Shown here piece after piece: positions 7,701-16,508 of a DNA stretch of 64,000 nt. Below the pieces are notes generated by a model. That model searched no databases and was not told the origin of the DNA. It saw nothing but the letters and a program-made list of their open reading frames with translations. Position numbers and translations under genes: made by a program. The DNA lies in assembly GCF_001708305.1 (NCBI RefSeq), contig NZ_CP016953.1, forward strand, positions 199,001 through 263,000, read 5' to 3'. This DNA comes from Streptococcus himalayensis (GTDB lineage: Bacteria; Bacillota; Bacilli; Lactobacillales; Streptococcaceae). The number at the start of each line of letters is the position of its first letter. The first letter of the stretch is position 1.

Positions 7701-9365
7701 TTATTCTACACTAAAGAGATATGGATAAACTGGCTGTCCGCCTTGGTAGATTTCCACTTCCACATCTTCAAATTGCTCCATAATATCTTGAGAGATTTCA
7801 TTGGCCAATTCTTCGCTGCCTTCTTCTCCCACATAAATGGTTACAATTTCGCTGTCCGTATCTAACATCTTGCTGAAGGTTTCACGCAAGGATTCCTTGA
7901 TATCTGGATTTGACACGACAATCTTACCATCTACCATGCCAAGATTATCGTTTTCATGAATATCTAGCCCATCAATCGTCGTATCGCGAACGGCTGTGGT
8001 AATGCTACCACTCACGACATCCTCTAGCGAAGCTGACATCCGCTCTTGATTTTCCTCGATAGACTTAGTCTCATCAAAGGCAAGAAGACTTGTCAATCCT
8101 TGTGGCAAGGTCCGCGTTTCAATCACTGCCGTCGGCTGCTCTAATACTTCTGCTGCTGACTGCGCTGCCATAAAGATATTTTTGTTATTTGGCAAAATAA
8201 TGATATTGCGAGCATTGACCTGCTCAACAGCCTTGATAAAATCTTCTGTCGAAGGATTCATAGTCTGTCCACCAGAGATGATATAATCAGCTCCCTGAGC
8301 CTTGAAAATCTCTGCTAACCCATCTCCGGCTACAACTGCAATAATAGCATACTCTTTTTCTTCTGCTGGCTTCACAGCTTTTTCTTCTTTTTGAACTTGT
8401 GCTTCATGCTGATTGCGCATATTGTCGACCTTGACCTTGACAAGACTTCCGTATTTCAGACCTTCTTGCATGACAAGTCCTGGATCCTCTGTATGAACAT
8501 GGACCTTGACAATCTCATCATCATTAACTACCAAAAGCGAATCCCCAAGATCATTGAGGTAGTTTCTGAAATGATCATAGTCAAAATCTTTGACATAGGT
8601 TGGCCCTTGACCCAGAGCTACCATGATCTCTGTACAGTAGCCAAATTGGATATCTTCAGTCGCAACATGCCCTGCTACAGACTTGTGGTGCTCTGCATTG
8701 ATCATCTCTGTCATCGTGGCAGGCGTTGCTTCAAAATCATCAGAAGCGATATACTCCCCAGTTAACGCAGACAAAAATCCTTCATAGATAAAGACTAGCC
8801 CTTGACCACCTGAGTCCACCACACCAACTTCTTTCAGCACTGGAAGCATGTCTGGAGTCTTGGCAAGAGCTGTTTTCGCCCCCTCAAGTGCCCCTTTCAT
8901 CACTTCAACTGCATCATTGGTTTGATCAGCTTTTTTCTTAGCTCCAATCGCTGCTCCACGAGAAACGGTCAAAATCGTTCCCTCAACAGGTTTCATGACA
9001 GCCTTGTAAGCCACTTCCACACCTGATTGGAAAGCGAGTGCCAAGTCTTTTCCATCCAATTCTTCTTTTTCTTTGACACTTTGAGAAAAACCGCGGAAAA
9101 GCTGAGAAGTAATCACCCCAGAATTTCCCCGTGCACCCATCAACAACCCTTTTGCAAAAATGCTAGCTACCTGACCAACCGTTGATGCTGAGTTATTTGA
9201 AACCTCTTTTGCTCCATTTTCGATGGTCATGCCCATATTGGTCCCCGTATCGCCATCTGGAACGGGGAAAACATTCAAAGAATTGACATATTCAGCTTGT
9301 TTATTTAAGCGAGTGGATGCCGCCTGCACCATTTCTTGAAATAAACTCGTAGTAATTTTTGACAC
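7701..9365 (-). CDS. fakA: Fatty acid kinase catalytic subunit FakA (DAK domain protein, YloV-like)
   Basis: The 554-residue length is typical of FakA. The N-terminal DhaL-type ATP-binding domain (about 1-200) has the metal-binding motif FPVPDGDTGTNMG and the glycine-rich AKGLLMGARGNSGVITSQ. Known members phosphorylate fatty acids bound to a DegV/FakB partner so that exogenous acyl chains enter phospholipid synthesis. No fakB is present in this window. The gene follows the asp23-like gene by 2 nt in a conserved operon. The middle contains VVDSGGQGLVFIYEGF, and the C-terminal domain (about 330-554) has the EDD-like fold expected for FakB contact. Confidence 0.9.
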   Translation of the reverse strand: MSKITTSLFQEMVQAASTRLNKQAEYVNSLNVFPVPDGDTGTNMGMTIENGAKEVSNNSASTVGQVASIFAKGLLMGARGNSGVITSQLFRGFSQSVKEKEELDGKDLALAFQSGVEVAYKAVMKPVEGTILTVSRGAAIGAKKKADQTNDAVEVMKGALEGAKTALAKTPDMLPVLKEVGVVDSGGQGLVFIYEGFLSALTGEYIASDDFEATPATMTEMINAEHHKSVAGHVATEDIQFGYCTEIMVALGQGPTYVKDFDYDHFRNYLNDLGDSLLVVNDDEIVKVHVHTEDPGLVMQEGLKYGSLVKVKVDNMRNQHEAQVQKEEKAVKPAEEKEYAIIAVVAGDGLAEIFKAQGADYIISGGQTMNPSTEDFIKAVEQVNARNIIILPNNKNIFMAAQSAAEVLEQPTAVIETRTLPQGLTSLLAFDETKSIEENQERMSASLEDVVSGSITTAVRDTTIDGLDIHENDNLGMVDGKIVVSNPDIKESLRETFSKMLDTDSEIVTIYVGEEGSEELANEISQDIMEQFEDVEVEIYQGGQPVYPYLFSVE

Positions 9366-9367
9366 AA

Positions 9368-9733
9368 TTATTCTCCTACAACTTTGATATTTTGGATATA
9401 GACATTGACCGTATCGGCTGTAATGCCCAATTGGTTTTCGAGGCTAAATCTAACACGTTCTTGGATATTTTTTGACACTTCGCTAATCTTTGTGCCATAA
9501 CTCAAGACGGTATAAACATCCACTGCAATGCTGCCTTCTTCCGTTGTTTTCACAACCACACCTTTTGAGAAGTTTTCACGACGAAGAAGCGCTTGGAAAT
9601 TGTCTTTAAGCGCATTTTTGCTCGCCATTCCCACCACACCAAAAATCTCGGTCGCAGCTCCTCCAACAATTGTCGCAATGACATCATCTGTTAGTTCAAT
9701 TTGACCATCTTTTGTATTGATTTTTACAGTCAT
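9368..9733 (-). CDS. Asp23/Gls24-family envelope stress protein (YloU-like)
   Basis: This 121-residue protein belongs to the Asp23 family: IATIVGGAATEIFGVVGMAS near the start and VYTVLSYGTKISEVSKNIQERV in the second half. Members lie close to the membrane and respond to envelope stress; YloU sits immediately upstream of fakA in most Firmicutes, as here with 2 nt between them. The ATG at 9733 is preceded by a weak GAGG site. A promoter with near-consensus boxes lies 29 bp upstream, so this gene heads the operon. Confidence 0.88.
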   Translation of the reverse strand: MTVKINTKDGQIELTDDVIATIVGGAATEIFGVVGMASKNALKDNFQALLRRENFSKGVVVKTTEEGSIAVDVYTVLSYGTKISEVSKNIQERVRFSLENQLGITADTVNVYIQNIKVVGE

Positions 9734-9761
9734 TATTTGTACCTCAATTATTTTATACTTT

Positions 9762-9790
9762 ATTCTACCATATTTTAAGCAAGCTGTAAA
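9762..9790 (-). promoter_or_regulatory. Promoter of asp23-fakA
   Basis: On the minus strand TTTACA (9785-9790) and TAGAAT (9762-9767) are separated by 17 bp, close to the sigma-A consensus, 29 bp ahead of the asp23-like start codon. Confidence 0.7.
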
Positions 9791-9885
9791 AAAGGAACGT
9801 GTCTAGGCGGATTTTATTGGAAAATCAGCACTAGATACTAAAATCACCCCGTCAGCCTAAACTCATCCAGCACCGCTCAGCTTGT

Positions 9886-9909
9886 AAAAAAGAGGTCCTA
9901 GAGACCTCC
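9886..9909 (-). terminator. Second terminator downstream of rpmB
   Basis: The minus-strand hairpin GAGGTCTCTAGGACCTC is followed by six T residues. It stands 13 bp beyond the first rpmB terminator and may back it up. Confidence 0.6.
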
Positions 9910-9921
9910 CTTTACTAGCAA

Positions 9922-9948
9922 AAAACAACCCCATCGGGCTGTTTTTTA
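9922..9948 (-). terminator. rpmB terminator
   Basis: The minus-strand hairpin AAAACAGCCC/GGGGTTGTTTTTT begins at the rpmB stop codon. The GC stem and U-run are strong. Confidence 0.75.
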
Positions 9949-10134
9949 AACGCGTTCTACTTTGCCTGATTTAAGGGCACGAGCTGAAGCCCAAACTTTT
10001 TTAGGTTTTCCATCAATCAAAACAGTTACTTTTTGAAGATTTGGTTTTACCGCACGTTTTGTTTGGTTCATCGCATGTGAACGGTTGTTTCCTGATACAG
10101 TCTTACGACCTGTAAAATAACATACTTTAGCCAT
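9946..10134 (-). CDS. rpmB: 50S ribosomal protein L28
   Basis: The 62-residue protein is a standard-length L28: [20 protein letters not shown] at the start and [16 protein letters not shown] at the end. It binds 23S rRNA in the large subunit. The basic composition and the GRKTxxGN motif are diagnostic. AGGAGGAATACAC precedes the start. It is monocistronic, bounded by tandem terminators downstream and a TAGAAT-type promoter upstream, and lies divergent from nothing else of note. Confidence 0.97.
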   Translation of the reverse strand: MAKVCYFTGRKTVSGNNRSHAMNQTKRAVKPNLQKVTVLIDGKPKKVWASARALKSGKVERV

Positions 10135-10241
10135 GTGTATTCCTCCTCATTTGATCAAATATTACGGATGTGCTAGCACCACATACCAAACTATTCTACC
10201 AAAAAAAAGAACGCTTGGCAAGGGGATAACCTCATTTTTTA

Positions 10242-10910
10242 TTAAATATAGATAATTTCCAAATGTCCAAAGGAAACATCACCTGTGACTAAAAGAGTTT
10301 TCTCAAAAACTCCATCTACTGGTCTGTAATCAACAGCTCCAAAAGAATTATCCACTCGTAAATCTACACACCAAATTCTAGGAATGTAAAGTGTGAGATT
10401 ACCAAAAGAAACATCTACTACAAATTGTGCTCTGTTTTCTATTATATTAGCATTATCTAGGTAGACTGTCGCATCTCCAAATGAGACATCCGCACTACCC
10501 TCTCTAAAAGCGTCATCACTGATGTATTTGGTCGTCGAACCAAAGGAAACTTCCACATGATTACCAGAGCTTGCCTCTTGAAAACTTCTTTTTCTCAATC
10601 TCTTCTGCCATTTTTGGGGTTTAAAGAGGATATTAAGACCAATCACTGCACAGATGGTCGTAAGGATTAAAACAGAGTTTTCAATCGGTAAAAATCGATA
10701 AGTGCTATTAAGGGCAAAAATGCAGAGCAAGCCAAATATTCCTGTCACAATAAAATCTCTCTGCAGCAAGTGCTTTATCGCCACATAAGCTGTAAAAGCT
10801 ACCCAAGCCCAAAGCCAGATAGTTATCTGAAAATCCTTCCACCAAAAACCTCCAATTAAAATCGTCACCGCTAACAGCAGAAAAAGAATTCCAACTATAT
10901 TTTTTTTCAT
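10242..10910 (-). CDS. LiaF-like membrane protein with repeated VSFG beta strands
   Basis: The 222-residue protein has four closely packed hydrophobic helices (residues 4-23, 28-44, 54-70, 75-92), a basic linker (QKWQKRLRKRSF) and a C-terminal domain of the LiaF-like 'cell wall-active antibiotics response' type. That domain shows a periodic motif: VSFGST, VSFGDA, VSFGNL, NSFGAV and VSFGHL, about 20-25 residues apart. This is the repeated turn of a right-handed beta structure. It begins 3 nt after the LytTR regulator stop, so the two form an operon. LiaF proteins restrain sensory kinases, whereas LytTR-linked versions are poorly studied. A role in controlling the LytTR protein is an inference. 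Confidence 0.72.
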   Translation of the reverse strand: MKKNIVGILFLLLAVTILIGGFWWKDFQITIWLWAWVAFTAYVAIKHLLQRDFIVTGIFGLLCIFALNSTYRFLPIENSVLILTTICAVIGLNILFKPQKWQKRLRKRSFQEASSGNHVEVSFGSTTKYISDDAFREGSADVSFGDATVYLDNANIIENRAQFVVDVSFGNLTLYIPRIWCVDLRVDNSFGAVDYRPVDGVFEKTLLVTGDVSFGHLEIIYI

Positions 10911-10913
10911 ATC

Positions 10914-11360
10914 CTACCTCATTTCTCGTAATTTTTCTTTTAGCAATTGGTAATAGTGCCGTGATACATGCACTTGCTTATGGGTTTTGTAGAAACTGAT
11001 TCGACTAGTTCCTGAAAAGGACTTGTCTAGCGAATAAATCGCTTGAGTATTGGCAATAGTGGACTTGGAAATGCGACAGAAATAATAGGGCAAGTAGTCC
11101 TCCAATTCATACAGTTTAAGCTTTACCTCGTAGGCATCCTCGGCAGAATGTGCAAAGATTTTACTGCCATCTGTTTCAAAAAAGAGAATCTCCTCCACTC
11201 TCAAGAAGTATTCGCTCGTGCCCTTGTAAAAAATAAGAGGCTTTGCTATCATCTGCTGTAAACTTCTCTGAATGAGGGCCAGCTCCTCTCCAAATTGCGC
11301 CGTCCGAATCACCACCTCCGTCTCCGACAATGTCTCATCTAACTCTACACGAATCCGCAC
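10914..11360 (-). CDS. LytTR-domain DNA-binding regulator without receiver domain
   Basis: This protein of about 148 residues is mostly LytTR DNA-binding domain (residues 45-145): VEEILFFETDGSKIFAHS, CRISKSTIAN and HVSRHYYQLLKEKLREM. I chose the GTG start at 11360 because GAGGGGGG lies six bases upstream and the protein then begins with RIRVELDETLSE, as in related stand-alone LytTR regulators. An ATG at 11399 would add 13 residues. A longer open frame to 11717 exists only because it runs into the remains of an acetyltransferase gene. Such regulators usually form operons with a small membrane protein, here the LiaF-like gene, and are often autoregulatory. Confidence 0.8.
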   Translation of the reverse strand: MRIRVELDETLSETEVVIRTAQFGEELALIQRSLQQMIAKPLIFYKGTSEYFLRVEEILFFETDGSKIFAHSAEDAYEVKLKLYELEDYLPYYFCRISKSTIANTQAIYSLDKSFSGTSRISFYKTHKQVHVSRHYYQLLKEKLREMR

Positions 11361-11559
11361 ACAGATCCCCCCTCTCACTGCTTCATCCTTTGCTACCATT
11401 ATAGCACCCCATCGACACAATACAAGAGGTTCTACGTAAGTGGTTAAAAATAGCCAGTAAGTGGTTGGGGTGAGCATAGAAAAAGGATTGGATGTTTCAC
11501 AACCGCAATCCTTATCTAATTTATTGCTGATAAAAATAGAAAAAGCAATCCGATGACTG

Positions 11560-12022
11560 CTTGTAAGATATTTCTCATAAATAGCACACGGAATATACTC
11601 TGCCCACAAGGTCGGAAAAATCTCTAGCAAATAAAATCCCATAGCTTGATAAAACGCGTTCGTCTGATTATAGGCTTCATAGCAGCCCTTAGCCACAGTT
11701 TTCACCTGTAAAAACAAACACTTTTCTTAGCCCGCTCCCCTAAAACAGCTAACAGCCTGCGTCCAACTCCACGACGGTGCCTATTTTTCTTGAGTGCCAT
11801 ACAGTGAATTTCTGCACAATCAGGACTTGGATAAGAAAGAGTGATGAAACCCACTGTCTAATTATGCTCATAGACGACCCTCATAGGAAGCTTTCGTGCC
11901 TCTTGGCAATAAGCCTCGCTACTCTCTGGAATTCCAAACCATTCCTGTAAATCCGCCAAAATTTCCTTTGCCAAAAGGTATTTTTCATCACTATCGTAAC
12001 ATTTGATAATTTCTACGGTTAT
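11560..12022 (-). pseudogene. GNAT-family N-acetyltransferase, frameshifted and with a stop
   Basis: Minus-strand translation gives VEIIKCYDSDEKYLLAKEI, then PMRVVYEHN followed by TAG near 11857. In the same frame come TVGFITLSYPSPDCAEIHC and the acetyl-CoA loop RHRRGVGRRLLAVLGERAKK (Q/RxxGxG/A type). After a shift near 11715 the C-terminal GNAT signature NQTNAFYQAMGFYLLE and CAIYEKYL appears in another frame. One stop and one frameshift break an otherwise recognisable acetyltransferase. The C-terminal fragment is fused in frame to sequence upstream of the LytTR gene, which can mislead gene callers into an over-long LytTR protein. The region 11361-11560 holds nothing else I can name. Confidence 0.7.
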
Positions 12023-12048
12023 CCAACTTTAATATAAGTCATAAAATA

Positions 12049-12121
12049 TGCCGATTATAGGGCTCGAACCTACGACCTACGCGTTACGAGTGCGTTGCTC
12101 TACCAACTGAGCTAAATCGGC
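12049..12121 (-). tRNA. tRNA-Thr, anticodon CGT
   Basis: The 73-nt cloverleaf has acceptor stem GCCGATT/AATCGGC, the D-arm TAGCTCAGTTGGTAGAGCA, anticodon loop CTCGTAA (anticodon CGT, codon ACG), and T-arm GTAGGTTCGAGCCCTAT. The CCA end is not encoded. Confidence 0.93.
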
Positions 12122-12185
12122 TTTTCAGTCATATTATAGCACTTTCATCTCGCATGTCAAGTGATTAAAACATAAAATATAATTT

Positions 12186-12224
12186 TTGCAACCGTTTGCT
12201 TTTTCAAAAAGTTTGTGATATAAT
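12186..12224 (+). promoter_or_regulatory. adhP promoter with overlapping cre site
   Basis: TTGCTT (12196-12201), a 17-bp spacer and TATAAT (12219-12224) with an extended -10 TGA precede adhP by 31 bp. The sequence TTGCAACCGTTTGCT (12186-12200) fits the catabolite-response consensus WTGNAANCGNWNNCW at every fixed position and covers the -35 box, so CcpA would be expected to block the promoter. Confidence 0.75.
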
Positions 12225-12255
12225 GAACATATCAAAACAAATTGGAGGAACCGTT

Positions 12256-13272
12256 ATGAAAGCTGTTGTTGTAAATCCCGAATCTACTGGTGTAGAAGTT
12301 GTTGAAAAAGAACTGCGTCCACTAGAAGCTGGCGAAGCTCTGGTCGAAATTGAATACTGTGGTGTTTGCCACACAGACCTTCACGTAGCTCACGGTGACT
12401 TTGGCCAAGTTCCTGGTCGTATCCTCGGACATGAGGGCATCGGGATTGTCAAAGAAATCGCTCCAGATGTGAAAAGTTTGAAAGTCGGCGATCGTGTCAG
12501 TGTAGCTTGGTTCTTTGAAGGTTGTGGTGCCTGCGAATATTGTAATACAGGTCGTGAAACACTCTGCCGTACTGTAAAAAATGCTGGCTACTCTGTTGAT
12601 GGAGGAATGGCTGAGCAATGTATCGTAACAGCTGACTATGCGGTCAAAGTCCCTGAAAACCTCGATCCAGCCCAAGCAAGCTCTATCACTTGTGCCGGCG
12701 TAACGACTTATAAAGCCATCAAGGAGGCTCAACTCACCCCAGGTCAATGGATTGTGATCTTTGGAGCAGGAGGACTTGGAAATCTAGCCGTTCAATACGC
12801 GAAAAAAGTCTTCAATGCCCATGTTGTCGCTGTTGATATTAACAATGATAAATTAGAATTAGCCAAACAAGTCGGCGCTGATATCGTCATCAACGGACGT
12901 GAGGTGGAAGATGTGGCTGGTCTTATCCAAGAAAAGACAGGCGGTGCTCATTCAGCTGTCGTAACTGCCGTATCAAAAGTAGCCTTTAACCAAGCGGTCG
13001 ACAGTGTCCGTGCTGGTGGTCGTGTCGTAGCCGTTGGTCTTCCATCTGAAATGATGGATCTCAGCATTGTCAAAACTGTCCTTGATGGCATTCAAGTCGT
13101 TGGTTCTCTTGTTGGTACTCGTAAAGATCTCGAAGAAGCCTTCCAATTCGGAGCCGAAGGCTTGGTTGTTCCCGTCGTTCAAACTCGTCCAGTGGAAGAC
13201 GCTCCTGCTGTCTTTGACGAAATGGCTGAGGGAACTATTCAAGGTCGAATGGTACTTGACTTTACTCACTAA
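12256..13272 (+). CDS. adhP: Zinc-dependent alcohol dehydrogenase AdhP
   Basis: The 338-residue medium-chain alcohol dehydrogenase interconverts alcohols and aldehydes with NAD(H). The catalytic zinc site is in [13 protein letters not shown] and GHEGIG. The structural zinc is held by the cysteines of [15 protein letters not shown]. The Rossmann glycine motif is [13 protein letters not shown] near residue 170. I use the ATG at 12256, preceded by TTGGAGGAA, because the canonical MKAVVVN start lies there; the frame is open further upstream. It is monocistronic, with a cre-controlled promoter and its own terminator. Such genes are adjacent to manLMN in several streptococci, which agrees with carbon control of both. 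Confidence 0.93.
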   Translation: MKAVVVNPESTGVEVVEKELRPLEAGEALVEIEYCGVCHTDLHVAHGDFGQVPGRILGHEGIGIVKEIAPDVKSLKVGDRVSVAWFFEGCGACEYCNTGRETLCRTVKNAGYSVDGGMAEQCIVTADYAVKVPENLDPAQASSITCAGVTTYKAIKEAQLTPGQWIVIFGAGGLGNLAVQYAKKVFNAHVVAVDINNDKLELAKQVGADIVINGREVEDVAGLIQEKTGGAHSAVVTAVSKVAFNQAVDSVRAGGRVVAVGLPSEMMDLSIVKTVLDGIQVVGSLVGTRKDLEEAFQFGAEGLVVPVVQTRPVEDAPAVFDEMAEGTIQGRMVLDFTH

Positions 13273-13295
13273 TTTTGCTTATTTATCTAACTACA

Positions 13296-13326
13296 CAGGG
13301 TTGTCAGCTTACAGCCCTGTTTTTCA
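13296..13326 (+). terminator. adhP terminator
   Basis: CAGGGTTGT and ACAGCCCTG form a stem (one G-T pair) followed by TTTTT, 23 bp after the adhP stop. Confidence 0.8.
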
Positions 13327-13469
13327 TTTCCTTTCAAAAATCATGAAAAAATCAAACAAAATTGAAAATATGTTCATATTATAATATATCTCGAATTCTT
13401 TATCTATCTATTTTTTAACTATTTTCAATCAGAAAAATTTTCAAAATTTTTACTTTTTTAGTAAAAGAC

Positions 13470-13498
13470 TTGCAATTTTTTTGAAAACGTTTTATACT
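13470..13498 (+). promoter_or_regulatory. manLMN promoter with cre-like site
   Basis: TTGCAA (13470-13475), 17 bp, TATACT (13493-13498). Between the boxes lies TGAAAACGTTTTAT (13482-13495), 12 of 14 matches to an idealised cre palindrome. The upstream 90 bp are very AT-rich (runs of T and A), like an UP element. The GGAGGAAAG ribosome site precedes the manL ATG. Confidence 0.7.
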
Positions 13499-13559
13499 TA
13501 GTAAGTCTTAAAGTTTTCTTAAAACTTAGGTCAAACATTTTAAAGGAGGAAAGACAATA

Positions 13560-14549
13560 ATGAGTATCGGAATCATTATTGCAAGCCATGGTGAATTTGC
13601 TGCGGGCATTCATCAATCTGGCTCCATGATTTTTGGTGAGCAAGAGAAAGTTCAAGTTGTAACTTTCATGCCAAATGAAGGTCCAGATGATTTGTACGCA
13701 AAGTTTAATGCTGCCGTGGCTGCTTTTGATGCGAATGACGAAGTTTTGGTCTTGGCAGACTTATGGAGTGGCTCTCCATTTAACCAGGCTAGCCGAGTAA
13801 TGGGTGAAAATCCAGATCGTAAATTCGCAATCATCACTGGCTTGAATTTACCAATGTTAATCCAAGCCTACACAGAACGCATGATGGATGCAAATGCAGG
13901 TGTTGATGCAGTTGCTGCGAATATCATCAAAGAAGCAAAAGATGGTATCAAAGCTCTTCCTGAGGAACTAAATCCTATCGAAGAATCTAGTGCTCCAGCA
14001 CAAGCTGTCGTAGCACAGGCTGCGATTCCAGAAGGCACTGTTATCGGAGATGGCAAGCTTAAAATCAATCTTGCTCGTATCGATACACGTCTCTTGCACG
14101 GTCAAGTCGCAACGGCTTGGACTCCTGACTCAAAAGCGGATCGTATTATCGTTGCTTCTGACTCAGTTGCAGCAGATACCCTTCGGAAAGAGTTAATCAA
14201 GCAAGCTGCACCAGGAAATGTCAAAGCCAATGTCGTGCCAATCAAAAAATTGATTGAAGTAGCAAAAGACCCACGCTTTGGAAATACCCATGCCCTCATC
14301 TTGTTTGAAACTCCTCAAGACGCTCTTCGTGCGATTGAAGGTGGAGTTCCTGTGAAAACATTGAACGTCGGCTCTATGGCTCACTCAACTGGTAAAACCA
14401 TGGTCAACAACGTCCTTTCTATGGACAAAGATGACGTTGCAACCTTTGAAAAATTGCGTGACCTTGGCGTTGAATTTGACGTTCGTAAAGTACCAAATGA
14501 TTCTAAAAAAGATTTGTTTGACCTGATTAGCAAAGCAAATGTCCAATAG
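13560..14549 (+). CDS. manL: PTS mannose/glucose transporter subunit IIAB
   Basis: This 329-residue fused EIIA-EIIB subunit of the mannose-type PTS takes phosphate from HPr and passes it to incoming glucose, mannose or glucosamine. The EIIA domain (1-130) has its phospho-histidine at H10 in [12 protein letters not shown]. An alanine/proline-rich linker (about 138-160) joins the EIIB domain, whose histidine lies in [15 protein letters not shown]. It is cytoplasmic and is the first gene of manLMN. In streptococci this system also signals catabolite repression. Length and domain order are normal. Confidence 0.96.
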   Translation: MSIGIIIASHGEFAAGIHQSGSMIFGEQEKVQVVTFMPNEGPDDLYAKFNAAVAAFDANDEVLVLADLWSGSPFNQASRVMGENPDRKFAIITGLNLPMLIQAYTERMMDANAGVDAVAANIIKEAKDGIKALPEELNPIEESSAPAQAVVAQAAIPEGTVIGDGKLKINLARIDTRLLHGQVATAWTPDSKADRIIVASDSVAADTLRKELIKQAAPGNVKANVVPIKKLIEVAKDPRFGNTHALILFETPQDALRAIEGGVPVKTLNVGSMAHSTGKTMVNNVLSMDKDDVATFEKLRDLGVEFDVRKVPNDSKKDLFDLISKANVQ

Positions 14550-14629
14550 TCAGTCATCTGATTTGTTCGAAAAAATCATTTAGAACATCAACCTTATATA
14601 TTTCTATTTTTATATGAAAGGATAACAAC

Positions 14630-15430
14630 ATGTCATTTATCTCAATGATTTTGGTCGTTGTAGTCGCATTCCTTGCTGGTATGGAAGGAATCCTCGACCA
14701 ATTCCAATTTCACCAACCAATCGTTGCTTGTACCCTTATCGGACTTGTGACTGGTAACCTTACTGCTGGGGTTATGCTTGGAGGAGCTCTCCAATTGATC
14801 GCCCTTGGTTGGGCAAATATCGGAGCTGCTGTTGCACCGGATGCTGCCCTTGCTTCTGTTGCAGCTGCAATCATCTTGATTAAAGGTGGCGACTTCTCAC
14901 AAGGAGCTATCAGTGTTGCTCAAGGAATTGCGATTCCTCTTGCAATCGCAGGTCTTTTCCTTACCATGCTCGTTCGTACTGCTTCTGTCGCTCTTGTGCA
15001 CGGAGCTGATGCGGCTGCTGAAAAAGGAAACTTTGCTGCTCTTGAGCGTTACCACTTAATCGCTCTCTCTCTTCAAGGACTTCGTATCGCTGTTCCTGCT
15101 GCTCTTCTTCTTGCTATTCCAGCTGAGTCCGTACAAGCTATGCTTGAGTTGATGCCTGAATGGCTCAAAGGTGGTATGCAAGTCGGTGGTGGTATGGTTG
15201 TAGCCGTTGGTTTTGCCATGGTTATCAACATGATGGCAACTCGCGAAGTATGGCCTTTCTTTGCTATTGGTTTCGTACTTGCTGCCGTAACAGACATCAC
15301 TTTGATTGGTTTTGGTGCCCTTGGTGTGGCCATCGCCCTTATCTACCTTCACCTTTCAAAAACAGGTGGAAATGGTGGCGGAGGAGCTAGCTCTAACGAT
15401 CCAATCGGCGATATCCTAGAAGACTACTAA
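14630..15430 (+). CDS. manM: PTS mannose transporter subunit IIC
   Basis: The 266-residue integral membrane EIIC of the mannose-type PTS has multiple hydrophobic helices and the family motif GMEGILDQFQFHQPIVACTL near the start, with GGALQLIALGWANIGAAVAPD. Together with ManN it forms the sugar channel. It lies 80 bp after manL, a gap longer than the others in the operon, containing no clear hairpin. AAAGGATAACAAC precedes the ATG. Confidence 0.96.
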   Translation: MSFISMILVVVVAFLAGMEGILDQFQFHQPIVACTLIGLVTGNLTAGVMLGGALQLIALGWANIGAAVAPDAALASVAAAIILIKGGDFSQGAISVAQGIAIPLAIAGLFLTMLVRTASVALVHGADAAAEKGNFAALERYHLIALSLQGLRIAVPAALLLAIPAESVQAMLELMPEWLKGGMQVGGGMVVAVGFAMVINMMATREVWPFFAIGFVLAAVTDITLIGFGALGVAIALIYLHLSKTGGNGGGGASSNDPIGDILEDY

Positions 15431-15445
15431 GAAGGGAGATTTACA

Positions 15446-16357
15446 ATGTCAGAAAAATTACAACTTTCCGTAAACGACCGTAAAAAAGTATGGTGGCGTT
15501 CTCAATTCCTTCAAGCTTCTTGGAACTACGAGCGTATGCAAAACTTGGGTTGGGCTTACTCTTTAGTCCCTGCCCTTAAAAAACTCTACACTAGTAAAGA
15601 AGATCAAGCTGCGGCTCTCAAACGCCACATGGAATTCTTCAATACGCACCCATACGTTGCTGCTCCTATCATCGGGGTAACACTTGCTCTTGAAGAAGAA
15701 CGTGCAAATGGAGCAGATATTGACGATGCTGCTATTCAAGGGGTGAAAATCGGGATGATGGGGCCTCTTGCTGGTATCGGTGACCCAGTCTTCTGGTTTA
15801 CTGTTCGTCCAATCCTCGGCTCTCTTGGTGCCTCTCTTGCCCTTTCAGGAAATATCATCGGACCAATTATCTTCTTTGTTGCTTGGAACTTGATCCGTAT
15901 GTCCTTCTTATGGTACACACAAGAAATCGGCTACAAAGCTGGTTCTGAAATCACCAAAGACATGTCTGGCGGTATCCTCCAAGACATCACAAAAGGTGCT
16001 TCTATCCTTGGGATGTTTATCCTTGCGGTTCTCGCACAACGTTGGGTATCTATCAACTTTACCTTCAATGTCTCTGAAGTACCGCTTGCCAAAGGAGCTT
16101 TCATTGAATGGGATAAATTGCCAGCAGGCAGCGAAGGAATTCGCCAAGCCTTTGAACAAGTTGGTCAAGGACTTTCACAAACTCCTACTAAGGTCACAAC
16201 CTTCCAAGATAACTTGAATGGCTTGATCCCAGGATTCATGAACTTGCTCCTTACCTTCCTATGTATGTGGTTGTTGAAGAAAAAAGTGTCTCCAATCACC
16301 ATCATCATTGGCCTCTTTATCGTTGGTATCCTTGCTCGTGTAGCAGGTATCATGTAA
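15446..16357 (+). CDS. manN: PTS mannose transporter subunit IID
   Basis: The 303-residue EIID subunit has the N-terminal cytoplasmic block RSQFLQASWNYERMQNLGWA and the conserved QGVKIGMMGPLAGIGDP, followed by hydrophobic helices at the C-terminus (LIPGFMNLLLTFLCMWLLKK). It completes the membrane complex with ManM and is also a known receptor for some class II bacteriocins. It starts 15 bp after manM with GAAGGGAG as ribosome site. Confidence 0.96.
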   Translation: MSEKLQLSVNDRKKVWWRSQFLQASWNYERMQNLGWAYSLVPALKKLYTSKEDQAAALKRHMEFFNTHPYVAAPIIGVTLALEEERANGADIDDAAIQGVKIGMMGPLAGIGDPVFWFTVRPILGSLGASLALSGNIIGPIIFFVAWNLIRMSFLWYTQEIGYKAGSEITKDMSGGILQDITKGASILGMFILAVLAQRWVSINFTFNVSEVPLAKGAFIEWDKLPAGSEGIRQAFEQVGQGLSQTPTKVTTFQDNLNGLIPGFMNLLLTFLCMWLLKKKVSPITIIIGLFIVGILARVAGIM

Positions 16358-16368
16358 ACATGAATTCT

Positions 16369-16404
16369 ACTAGAAGAAGGTTCCGGCCTTCTTTTAGTGT
16401 TTTT
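16369..16404 (+). terminator. manLMN terminator
   Basis: The stem ACTAGAAGAAGG/CCTTCTTTTAGT with loop TTCCGG is followed by GTTTTTC, 11 bp after the manN stop. Confidence 0.8.
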
Positions 16405-16508
16405 CATCCCAACTATCGACAAGATAGCAAGCAAACCTCAGAAACTGGAAATAAATCCAATCTATAAATGTGGTATAATAGAGAAAACAAGAACGATAAG
16501 GAATCATC

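Noticed and set aside
11361-11717. N-terminal 119 codons of the long open frame upstream of the LytTR gene
   Set aside because: They encode a GNAT C-terminus in part and otherwise unconserved sequence. The stronger ribosome site and family start are at 11360.
13400-13460. CodY box upstream of manL (ATTTTCAAAATTTT region)
   Set aside because: The stretch is a simple A/T run and does not keep the central C-W-G of the consensus.
15056-15352. Long minus-strand frames inside manM
   Set aside because: These are antisense shadows of a highly expressed PTS gene. The translations are H/T/S-rich with no domain, and the plus-strand protein is canonical.
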